Assembly (NCBI GenBank): GCA_025458585.1 | Contig: JALOSD010000250.1 | Span: 1-5,900 of the forward strand | Direction: 5' to 3' | Length of the DNA: 5,900 nt | DNA from: Burkholderiaceae bacterium | Lineage (GTDB): Bacteria; Pseudomonadota; Gammaproteobacteria; Burkholderiales; Burkholderiaceae_C | Shown: positions 1-4,676 of the stretch, in pieces | Layout: every line of letters begins with the position of its first letter | Position numbering within the stretch: the stretch's first letter is position 1 | The notes under the pieces: model-generated | The model's input: only the letters and a program-made list of their open reading frames with translations | What the model was told of the DNA's origin: nothing | Database searches by the model: none | Made by a program: the position numbers and the translations under genes

Positions 1-1053
1 CACGACTACGACCTGACCTCGGGCGCCGAGGACCTGCTGCGCCTGATCGGTCGCCACAAGCTCGCCGCCGACGTCAAGCCCGAGATCACGACGAGCATGA
101 TCGAGCTGTCGACGGGCGTGTGCGAGCGCCACCCGCAGGTCATCGAGCAGCTGCTCGAGGTGCGCGACGCGCTCGTCGAGTGCGCCGAGCAGCAGAACCT
201 GCGCCTGTGCGGCGGCGGCACGCACGCGTTCCAGGACTGGAGCCGCCGGCGCATCTACGACACGCCGCGCTTCCACCACGTGTCGCAGCTCTACGGCTAT
301 CTCTCCAAGCAGTTCACGGTGTTCGGCCAGCACGTGCACATCGGCTGCCCGAGCCCCGACCAGGCGCTGTGGCTGCTGCACGCGATGAGCCGTTTCGTGC
401 CGCACGTGATCGCGCTGTCGGCGTCGTCGCCGTACGTGCAGGGCAGCGACACCGGCTTCCACTCGGCGCGGCTGAACTCGGTGTTCGCGTTCCCGATGTC
501 GGGCCGCGCGCCGTTCGAGCTGACGTGGGACGACTTCGAGATCTACTTCGGCAAGATGACGCACACCGGCGTCGTCGAGTCGATGAAGGACTTCTACTGG
601 GACATCCGGCCGAAGCCCGAATTCGGCACGATCGAGGTGCGCGTGATGGACACGCCGCTGACGGTCGAGCGCGCGGCGGCGATCGCCGCCTACCTGCAGT
701 GCGTCGCGCGCTGGCTGCTGCTCGAGCGCCCGTTCGAGCCGCAGGAGGACGACTACCTCGTCTACACCTACAACCGCTTCCAGGCCTGCCGCTTCGGCCT
801 CGACGGCGAGGTCGTCGACCCGACGACGGCCGAGCACGAGACGCTGCGCACGCTGATCGCGAAGACGCTGCGCGACGTCGAGATGCACGCGATCGAACTG
901 CGCGCCGAACGCGGCCTCGCGCTGATCCGCGACCAGCTCGCGCGCCACCAGGGCACCGACGCCGACTGGCTGCGCGGCATCCAGGCGCAGGAACACTACC
1001 TGCCCGAAGTCGTGCGGCGGCAGTGCCTGCGGTTCGAGGGGCGGGAGGGGTGA
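1..1053 (+). CDS. ybdK: YbdK-family carboxylate-amine ligase (glutamate-cysteine ligase type 2), 5' end missing
   Basis: The frame is open from the first base to the TGA at 1051-1053, giving 350 residues. The internal ATG at 97 is not the real start, because the codons before it continue the family sequence (YDLTSGAEDLLRLI). By comparison with E. coli YbdK (about 372 residues), roughly 25 N-terminal residues lie outside the window, including the ELE metal/substrate motif expected there. Family blocks seen in order are EITTSMIELSTGVC, GGGTHAFQDW, TVFGQHVHIGC, RFVPHVIALSASSPYVQG, WDIRPKPEFGTIEVRVMDT and YNRFQACRFGLDG. The family has the ATP-grasp-like GCS2 fold. YbdK has weak glutamate-cysteine ligase activity in vitro and its physiological substrate is uncertain, so glutathione synthesis should not be assumed. 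It is probably cytoplasmic. The C-terminus is shorter and less conserved than in E. coli. The next gene is 139 bp downstream on the same strand and has its own candidate promoter, so co-transcription is not required. Confidence 0.93.
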   Translation, partial: HDYDLTSGAEDLLRLIGRHKLAADVKPEITTSMIELSTGVCERHPQVIEQLLEVRDALVECAEQQNLRLCGGGTHAFQDWSRRRIYDTPRFHHVSQLYGYLSKQFTVFGQHVHIGCPSPDQALWLLHAMSRFVPHVIALSASSPYVQGSDTGFHSARLNSVFAFPMSGRAPFELTWDDFEIYFGKMTHTGVVESMKDFYWDIRPKPEFGTIEVRVMDTPLTVERAAAIAAYLQCVARWLLLERPFEPQEDDYLVYTYNRFQACRFGLDGEVVDPTTAEHETLRTLIAKTLRDVEMHAIELRAERGLALIRDQLARHQGTDADWLRGIQAQEHYLPEVVRRQCLRFEGREG

Positions 1054-1097
1054 TGCCGGAAGGAGCCCGGAAAGACCCTCTTGCCTGCTTGCTTGCG

Positions 1098-1125
1098 TTG
1101 AGCAGCCGCCGAGGACGTTCATAAG
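1098..1125 (+). promoter_or_regulatory. candidate sigma70-type promoter for the small secreted protein gene
   Basis: TTGAGC at 1098-1103 (4 of 6 matches to TTGACA) and CATAAG at 1120-1125 (4 of 6 to TATAAT) are separated by 16 bp. The hexamers sit in the most AT-rich patch between the ligase and the secreted protein gene. Transcription would begin near 1132, leaving a leader of about 60 nt. A GC-rich hairpin (1130-1144, GCCGCG / CGCGGC with a 3-nt loop) would lie at the very 5' end of that transcript. Both hexamers are imperfect, so this is a suggestion only. Confidence 0.3.
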
Positions 1126-1182
1126 ATCCGCCGCGGCCCGCGGCAGTGCTGCTGCAAGGGGTGCGGTGGCTGCGTCGGGTAT

Positions 1183-1187
1183 GGAGG
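1183..1187 (+). promoter_or_regulatory. Shine-Dalgarno site that decides the start at 1193
   Basis: GGAGG lies 5 nt before the ATG at 1193. In-frame alternatives are a GTG at 1166 and an ATG at 1181. The 1181 ATG overlaps this site, and neither alternative has a comparable ribosome binding site. Starting at 1193 also gives a textbook signal peptide (basic n-region directly followed by a hydrophobic core). Confidence 0.7.
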
Positions 1188-1192
1188 ACGCG

Positions 1193-1573
1193 ATGAAGCT
1201 TGGTAGGTGGACGGCCCGGGCGGCGGGCGTGGTGGTCCTGACGGCGGCGGCGGGTGTGGTTGTCGCGCAGGAGGACAGCTGGCCGCCGGAGCGGATCAAG
1301 AGCGAGTGGGTCGGCAAGAAGGTGTTCAGCCGCGCGGCGAATGGTCAGCTGGCCGATTTCTGGCTCAAGGAAGACGGTAGCGCCGAGGTTGCTTTGTCCA
1401 GCGGCTTCTCCGACACCGGGCAGTGGCGACTCTCGGACACGGGTTACTGCGCGAAGTGGCAGAAGATCCGCGGTGGTGAGGAACGTTGCTTCACCGTCCG
1501 CAACCGCATGGGCCAGGTGCAAGTCTTCAACCCTGACGGATCCGTGAACGCCACGATCATCCGGGTGCAGTGA
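1193..1573 (+). CDS. small secreted (periplasmic) protein of unknown function
   Basis: Starting at the ATG with the good ribosome binding site, the product is 126 residues. The N-terminus is a Sec signal peptide: MKLGRWTAR, then a hydrophobic core AAGVVVLTAAAGVVV, with likely cleavage after Ala25 (VVA/Q). No lipobox cysteine is present, so it is probably a soluble periplasmic protein of about 100 residues. The mature part has two cysteines (Cys86 in GYCAKW, Cys99 in EERCFTV) that could form a disulfide. The pattern GQWRLSDTGYCAKW...GGEERCF, followed by PDGS, resembles small periplasmic beta-rich proteins of the DUF995 type, but I cannot assign a family firmly. About 20 of 126 codons end in A or T, against about 3 of 188 in the CDP-alcohol transferase gene at 4084-4650, so its history may differ from its neighbours. 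It is followed by 470 bp of repeat-rich non-coding DNA. Confidence 0.8.
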   Translation: MKLGRWTARAAGVVVLTAAAGVVVAQEDSWPPERIKSEWVGKKVFSRAANGQLADFWLKEDGSAEVALSSGFSDTGQWRLSDTGYCAKWQKIRGGEERCFTVRNRMGQVQVFNPDGSVNATIIRVQ

Positions 1574-1606
1574 TCGTCGGGGCGTGGGTGTGAGCAGGTC
1601 GTGGCG

Positions 1607-1668
1607 GCAGGGCGACGGCGGCGCCTGCGCGCTCCGGCCCACGCTCGCGCTTCACCGTCGCGCCCTGC
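1607..1668. repeat. imperfect inverted repeat after the secreted protein gene
   Basis: The left arm GCAGGGCGACGG (1607-1618) pairs with CCGTCG (1655-1660) and CCCTGC (1663-1668), giving 12 base pairs with a 2-nt bulge at 1661-1662. The 36-nt interior contains a smaller GCGCG / CGCGC pairing (1627-1631 with 1646-1650). It begins 33 nt after the stop codon at 1573, so it could fold at the 3' end of that transcript and stabilise it or weakly terminate it. No T-run follows, so it is not a canonical intrinsic terminator. Confidence 0.45.
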
Positions 1669-1728
1669 ACCGGGCGTTGCGGTCAGCACCGCTTGGAGCC
1701 TGACGAGGTTGGGGCGAGCGGGAATCGT

Positions 1729-1744
1729 GCCTGCGCCCGCAGGC
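1729..1744. repeat. short perfect hairpin
   Basis: GCCTGC (1729-1734) and GCAGGC (1739-1744) form a 6-bp stem with a GCCC loop. No T-run follows. It is one of several short inverted repeats in this gene-free stretch. Confidence 0.4.
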
Positions 1745-1772
1745 GCCGTCGTCGCTCTGCGGTCCACCGTCG

Positions 1773-1784
1773 TAGGTAGACCTA
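1773..1784. repeat. short palindrome TAGGT-AG-ACCTA
   Basis: A 5-bp perfect inverted repeat with a 2-nt centre sits in an AT-richer patch of very GC-rich DNA. It could be half-sites for a regulator or chance; nothing nearby indicates a regulated gene. Confidence 0.3.
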
Positions 1785-1811
1785 GCCTCGGCCGTGCTCC
1801 TGCATTCGCAC

Positions 1812-1961
1812 GGCGCGTGGCCCGGGCGTGCGGGCGCGGGCCTGATCCGCGCTTGCCCCCACCGGGGCACGAGGACATGCTGACGACGGCACTACGGGCC
1901 GCAGTCTGCCGACGATGATGCGCGAGCCTGGGCCGTGGCACGTACACCCGGGCCACGCGCC
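1812..1961. repeat. 150-bp imperfect palindrome: possible miniature mobile element or structured RNA
   Basis: The outer arms are a perfect 15-bp inverted repeat: GGCGCGTGGCCCGGG (1812-1826) and CCCGGGCCACGCGCC (1947-1961). Continuing inward to 1832/1941 gives 19 Watson-Crick pairs plus one G-U pair over 21 positions. Further weaker pairing follows: 1834-1835 with 1938-1939, GGCC at 1839-1842 with 1931-1934, and CGCGC at 1848-1852 with 1920-1924. The left side also carries its own hairpin at 1854-1869 (6-bp stem TGCCCC/GGGGCA, CACC loop). An apical imperfect hairpin pairs CGGCA (1887-1891) with TGCCG (1907-1911), with CG/CG beyond a mismatch. The hexamer TTCGCA occurs just outside both ends (1805-1810 and 1973-1978). 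No open frame with a recognisable product lies inside. I cannot tell whether it acts as DNA (a MITE-like element) or RNA. Confidence 0.6.
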
Positions 1962-2031
1962 ACACTCGACTCTTCGCAGGGGGCCTTGCCAAGCAGCGTG
2001 GGCGGGCGCAGACCGTTCCTGCCGAGCGTCA

Positions 2032-2087
2032 CACGTGCGGCCCGTCAGTCGCCAATCAGATGCAGCACCACATGCCGCACGTGCGGC
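2032..2087. repeat. CACGTGCGGC repeat and palindrome around the yjbQ stop codon
   Basis: CACGTGCGGC occurs at 2032-2041 and again at 2078-2087. The second copy is the right part of a perfect 14-bp palindrome, GCCGCACGTGCGGC (2074-2087). The first copy can therefore also pair with 2074-2083, giving a 10-bp stem with a 32-nt loop that encloses the yjbQ stop codon. In yjbQ mRNA this could be a 3'-end structure. It lacks the U-run of an intrinsic terminator. Confidence 0.4.
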
Positions 2088-2464
2088 TGCCGCCGGTGCT
2101 CGTAGACGTAGATCGCCTGCCAGGTGCCCAGCACCGGCCGGCCGTCGACGACGGGCACCGACAGCTGTGTCGCCGTCAGCGCGCTGCGCACGTGCGCCGG
2201 CATGTCGTCGGGGCCTTCGCTGCGGTGGCGGAATAGCGCGTCGCCGTCGGGCACGAGGCGCGCGAGGAAGCGCTCGAGGTCGGCCTGCACGTCGGGGTCG
2301 GCGTTCTCCTGGATCAGCAGGCTCGCCGAGGTGTGGCGGATGAACAGCGTCAGCAGCCCGGTCGCGATGCCAGCGCCGGCGACCCAGCGTTCGACCGCGG
2401 CCGTGACGTCCTTCAGGCCGCGGCCGCGGGTGGCGATGTCGAGGCTCGTGTGAGACTGGCGCAT
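2045..2464 (-). CDS. yjbQ: YjbQ / UPF0047 family protein
   Basis: The product is 139 residues, the usual full length for the family. The start is the ATG at 2464-2462 (MRQSHTSLDIATRGRGLKDV), which matches typical family N-termini. I see no clear Shine-Dalgarno sequence ahead of it. Family motifs are HTSASLLIQENADPD (residues 44-58), His80, EGPDDMPAH (83-91), LGTWQ (112-116) and EHR (122-124). The clustered His, Glu and Asp residues are those thought to form the metal or active site of this small trimeric fold. Some members, including E. coli YjbQ, have been reported to show thiamine-phosphate synthase activity at low level, but the true cellular role is not settled. There is no signal peptide, so it is probably cytoplasmic. 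It is transcribed away from the metallophosphoesterase gene, with 157 bp between the two ATGs. Nothing else here is thiamine-related. Confidence 0.95.
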   Translation of the reverse strand: MRQSHTSLDIATRGRGLKDVTAAVERWVAGAGIATGLLTLFIRHTSASLLIQENADPDVQADLERFLARLVPDGDALFRHRSEGPDDMPAHVRSALTATQLSVPVVDGRPVLGTWQAIYVYEHRRQPHVRHVVLHLIGD

Positions 2465-2540
2465 GGCGGGGATGTCGCCGCAAAGGGCAGCGTCGAGCCG
2501 TGCATGATGCCCGCCTGCGCGCCTGGACCCCGATCCCGGC

Positions 2541-2569
2541 CGTCGTGCCGCGCGGTAGAGTGCACGACG
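2541..2569. promoter_or_regulatory. operator-like inverted repeat between yjbQ and the phosphoesterase gene
   Basis: CGTCGTGC (2541-2548) and GCACGACG (2562-2569) are perfect 8-bp inverted arms. Their 13-bp spacer contains TAGAG(T), which resembles a -10 hexamer for the rightward gene (TAGAGT at 2556-2561, 4 of 6). The arm centres are 21 bp apart, about two helical turns, as for many dimeric repressors. I found no good -35 at the right distance. If the -10 is real, transcription starting near 2568 would leave a leader of about 54 nt before the ATG at 2622. Confidence 0.35.
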
Positions 2570-2621
2570 ACGCGCCGTGACGCGTCGAGCGTCGGCCGCA
2601 CCGCGGCCGCGCCGGCAACCG

Positions 2622-3482
2622 ATGAGACTGTCCGACTGCAGCGAGGAGGAGCGCGAAGCCCTTGCGCGCCTCGAGGCGCGCATCGGGCGCACGCACCTGC
2701 GCCAGCGCCTGGGCCTCGAAGGCGAGCACGAGGCGCACGTCGTGCAGCCCGGCACGCACTTCTTCCACCTCGAGAACTGGTACTCGATCCACGGCCTGAT
2801 GCGCGGCGCGCTGACGCTGGCCGGGCTGCACGGGCGCGGGCGGCGCAACGTGCGCGACATCCGCTGCCGGGAACACGACGTGCGCCTGCCGCACCTGCCG
2901 GCCGCGTTCGAGGGCTTCACGCTGCTGCAGCTCAGCGACCTGCACCTCGACCTGGGCGAGGGCTTCGTCGAGCGCCTGATCGCGAGCGTGCAGGGGCTGG
3001 TGCACGACGTGTGCGTGCTCACCGGCGACTACCGCTTCCGCACCTTCGGGCCCTACGCGCCGGCGCTCGCCGCGATGGCGCGGCTGCGGCCGCACCTCGG
3101 CGAGCGCGTGCTCGCCGTGCTCGGCAACCATGACACCATCCGCATGGTGCCGGGCCTCGAGGACGACTTCCACAAGGCTGCCGCCGAGCTGGGGCCCGAC
3201 GATTGCGCGATCCTGCTGTCGCACACGCCCGAGCCGTACCGCCACGCCGCGCACGCCGGCTTCGCGCTGATGCTCAGCGGCCACACGCACGGCGGCCAGA
3301 TCTGCCTGCCCGGCGGCGTGCCGATCCTCACCGACTCCGACGCCCCGCGCGCGCTCGCGCGCGGGGCCTGGCGCCACCAGGGCATGCTCGGCTACACATC
3401 GGTCGGCTGCGGCGCGTCGATCGTCGACGTGCGCCTGAACTGCCCGCCCGAGGTCACGCTGCACCGACTGCACCGCGCCTGA
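2622..3482 (+). CDS. calcineurin-like metallophosphoesterase (YkuE type), apparently lacking an internal segment
   Basis: From the ATG at 2622 the product is 286 residues; a GTG at 2577 would add 15 Arg/Pro-rich residues and is less likely. The N-terminal domain (HFFHLENWYSIHG, LHGRGRRNVRDI) precedes the two-metal phosphoesterase core. Motifs are SDLHLD (Asp106, His108), GDY (Asp136), GNHD (Asn169, His170), SHTPE (His201) and GHTHGG (His221, His223), so all expected metal ligands are present. The YkuE-like branch contains lipid-linked and membrane-associated phosphatases, but the substrate here is unknown. I see no signal peptide or strong transmembrane segment. The oddity is that GNHD and SHTPE are only about 30 residues apart, where relatives usually have about 70. 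The sequence runs straight from MVPGLED into DFHKAAAEL, as if an in-frame block ending near a DD motif were removed around 3156-3170. Activity is therefore uncertain. It converges on the CarS-like gene with a 17-bp gap. Confidence 0.9.
   Translation: MRLSDCSEEEREALARLEARIGRTHLRQRLGLEGEHEAHVVQPGTHFFHLENWYSIHGLMRGALTLAGLHGRGRRNVRDIRCREHDVRLPHLPAAFEGFTLLQLSDLHLDLGEGFVERLIASVQGLVHDVCVLTGDYRFRTFGPYAPALAAMARLRPHLGERVLAVLGNHDTIRMVPGLEDDFHKAAAELGPDDCAILLSHTPEPYRHAAHAGFALMLSGHTHGGQICLPGGVPILTDSDAPRALARGAWRHQGMLGYTSVGCGASIVDVRLNCPPEVTLHRLHRA
3342..3367. repeat. 26-bp GC-only palindrome inside the phosphoesterase gene
   Basis: GCCCCGCGCGCG and CGCGCGCGGGGC are 12-bp perfect inverted arms around a central CT. 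The sequence encodes the stretch DAPRALARGAWR near the C-terminus, about 115 nt before the stop. As RNA it could form a very stable stem with a small loop. It may simply result from Ala/Arg codons in GC-rich DNA. It would also lie in any read-through transcript of the convergent CarS-like gene. Confidence 0.4.
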
Positions 3483-3499
3483 CGCCGCAGGGCGAGGGG

Positions 3500-3991
3500 T
3501 CAATACGGCCGGTCGCGCAGCCCGATGCGGTGCGCCCAGCGCGCGAGCGGGATCTCGAGCGCGAAGAACGCTGCCGTCACCGCGGCGACGTGCAGCCAGC
3601 CCAGATCGAGCGCGCCGCGCACGACGAGCAGCGGCAGCAGCGCCTCGGGCACCTGGTCGATGCCCGTCGCGCGCCCGCTCGGCGCGACGCCGAGGCGGCG
3701 CTTGACGAAACTCGACAGGGCGTCACCCGCCATCGCCGCGGCGCCGATCGAGACGCCGACTCCCGGCGCCAGCCCGAGCAGCATGGCGCCGAGCGCGGTG
3801 CAGACGACTGCCGCGACGACACCGCGCACCGTCTTCGACGGGCCGAGCAGGCGGCGGCCGTCGACGAAGAGCAGTCCGCCGTCGAGCGGCGCGGACCAGC
3901 GCGCCCCGAGCACGCGCTTGACGGCGATCGGCGCGCCGTTGGCGACGCCGAGCAACAGCAGCAGGCGTACGCCGAGCCAGAGGTCGTCCAT
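3500..3991 (-). CDS. CarS-like CTP-transferase membrane protein (PF01864, CDP-archaeol synthase family)
   Basis: The product is 163 residues, starting at the ATG at 3991-3989; no clear Shine-Dalgarno site precedes it. Diagnostic features of PF01864 are NGAP (residues 18-21), PLDGG (35-39), DGRRLLGPSKTVRG (44-57), AGD (88-90), SSFVKRRLG (93-101) and DQVPE (112-116). About four or five hydrophobic segments (around 5-20, 57-80, 80-95, 117-130, 133-150) make it an integral inner-membrane protein. Archaeal CarS transfers CMP from CTP to an unsaturated archaetidic acid, giving CDP-archaeol, and is related to bacterial CdsA. A bacterium would normally use CdsA and make no archaeol, so the lipid substrate here is unknown; a phosphatidate-like or prenyl lipid is possible. 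The gene stands back to back with a CDP-alcohol phosphatidyltransferase, the class of enzyme that would use its product. Confidence 0.88.
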   Translation of the reverse strand: MDDLWLGVRLLLLLGVANGAPIAVKRVLGARWSAPLDGGLLFVDGRRLLGPSKTVRGVVAAVVCTALGAMLLGLAPGVGVSIGAAAMAGDALSSFVKRRLGVAPSGRATGIDQVPEALLPLLVVRGALDLGWLHVAAVTAAFFALEIPLARWAHRIGLRDRPY

Positions 3992-4012
3992 CGTGGCTGC
4001 GATCGTAGCGAC

Positions 4013-4035
4013 GCCCGCGGCCCCAGGCCGCGGGC
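4013..4035. promoter_or_regulatory. perfect 10-bp inverted repeat in the divergent promoter region
   Basis: GCCCGCGGCC (4013-4022) and GGCCGCGGGC (4026-4035) surround a CCA loop. It occupies the middle of the 92-bp gap between the divergent CarS-like and CDP-alcohol transferase genes, so a protein bound here could control both. As RNA it would be a very stable leader hairpin. On the minus strand TACGAT (4007-4002) is a possible -10 hexamer for the CarS-like gene, which would give an almost leaderless message; no matching -35 is visible. Confidence 0.4.
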
Positions 4036-4083
4036 CGCCGCGCAGCGCAGGGGTGGCCGTGCGCGTTGGCGTAGGCTTCGCGC

Positions 4084-4650
4084 ATGCCGAGCGCCCTCAA
4101 CGTGCCCAACGCGATCACGCTCGCGCGCTTCGCGCTCGTGCCGGTGCTCGCCTGGGCGCTGCTCGAGGGCGAGCAGGCGCTGGCGTTTGCGCTGTTCGTC
4201 GTCTCGGCGCTGTCCGACGCGGCCGACGGCCTGATCGCGCGCCACTGGAACCTGCGCACGCGCTTCGGCGCCGTCGCCGACCCGCTGGCCGACAAGCTGA
4301 CGATGCTCACGGTGGGCGTGCTGCTCGCGTGGCAGGGCGCGCTGCCGTGGTGGTTCGTGCTCGCCGTCGTGCTGCGCGACGCGGTGATCGTCGGCGGCGC
4401 GCTCACCTACCACCTGTGGATCGGCAGCGTCGAGATGGCGCCGCGCTGGCTGTCGAAGCTCAACACCGGGCTCGAGTTCGCGCTGCTGCTTGGCGTGCTC
4501 GCGATCGGCGCCGGATACGTCGACGACGGCGCGTGGCGCGACGTGCTGCTCGCGGCGACGCTGGCCACGATCGTGGCCTCGGGCGCCGACTACGTGCTCG
4601 TCTGGAGCCGCAAGGCGGCGCAGGCGCGGCGCGCGGTGGCGCCGCGCTGA
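4084..4650 (+). CDS. CDP-alcohol phosphatidyltransferase family membrane protein
   Basis: The product is 188 residues, starting at the ATG at 4084. The N-terminal NVPNAITLARFALVPVLAW is the typical first helix of PgsA-like enzymes. The full catalytic signature is present: Asp45, Asp48, Gly49, Ala52, Arg53, Gly62, Asp66 and Asp70 (DAADGLIAR, eight residues, then GAVADPLAD). These aspartates bind two metal ions and the CDP-lipid. Several further hydrophobic helices follow (about 72-85, 88-108, 127-145, 150-172), with a basic tail. The enzyme class swaps CMP of a CDP-lipid for an alcohol such as glycerol 3-phosphate, inositol phosphate or serine; the acceptor cannot be told from sequence. At 188 residues it is about PgsA-sized, but a second paralogue beside a CarS-like gene suggests a role other than housekeeping phosphatidylglycerol synthesis. 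The ribosome binding site is weak. The gene ends 26 bp from the convergent acylase gene. Confidence 0.92.
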   Translation: MPSALNVPNAITLARFALVPVLAWALLEGEQALAFALFVVSALSDAADGLIARHWNLRTRFGAVADPLADKLTMLTVGVLLAWQGALPWWFVLAVVLRDAVIVGGALTYHLWIGSVEMAPRWLSKLNTGLEFALLLGVLAIGAGYVDDGAWRDVLLAATLATIVASGADYVLVWSRKAAQARRAVAPR

Positions 4651-4676
4651 CCGAAGCCCGACGCCGCCCGACGCGC

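Larger units (their letters stand above)
1574..2044. other. gene-free stretch rich in inverted repeats
   Basis: This stretch of about 470 bp lies between the secreted protein gene and the 3' end of yjbQ. Open frames exist on both strands, but their translations are Arg/Ala/Pro-rich with no domain, no signal sequence and no ribosome binding site, as expected of chance frames in GC-rich DNA. It holds an imperfect inverted repeat (1607-1668), a short hairpin (1729-1744), the palindrome TAGGTAGACCTA (1773-1784) and the 150-bp element at 1812-1961. Its base composition is less uniform than that of the flanking core genes. I see no tRNA, no CRISPR-like direct repeats, and no attC core sites of the GTTRRRY type. 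Confidence 0.65.

Noticed and set aside
1079..1097. CTTGCCTGCTTGCTTGC low-copy repeat upstream of the secreted protein gene
   Set aside because: It is a few TTGC/CTGC units only, with no sign of a true tandem array or regulatory site.
1601..1918. 105-residue open frame (+) in the gene-free stretch
   Set aside because: Its translation is Arg/Ala-rich with no motif, signal peptide or ribosome binding site, and it runs through several inverted repeats including part of the 150-bp palindrome.
1444..1992. 182-residue open frame (-) covering the gene-free stretch
   Set aside because: It overlaps the secreted protein gene antisense and has no recognisable features.
1574..2044. Integron cassette array or retron
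   Set aside because: No GTTRRRY/RYYYAAC core sites were found around the repeats, and there is no integrase or reverse transcriptase gene in the window.
1782..3503. 573-residue open frame on the minus strand
   Set aside because: It is in the wrong frame across yjbQ and antisense to the phosphoesterase gene, with no domain or ribosome binding site.
4657..4674. Tandem CCCGACGC repeat in the convergent gap
   Set aside because: It is only two 8-bp copies at a period of 10 in GC-rich DNA, which is within chance expectation.
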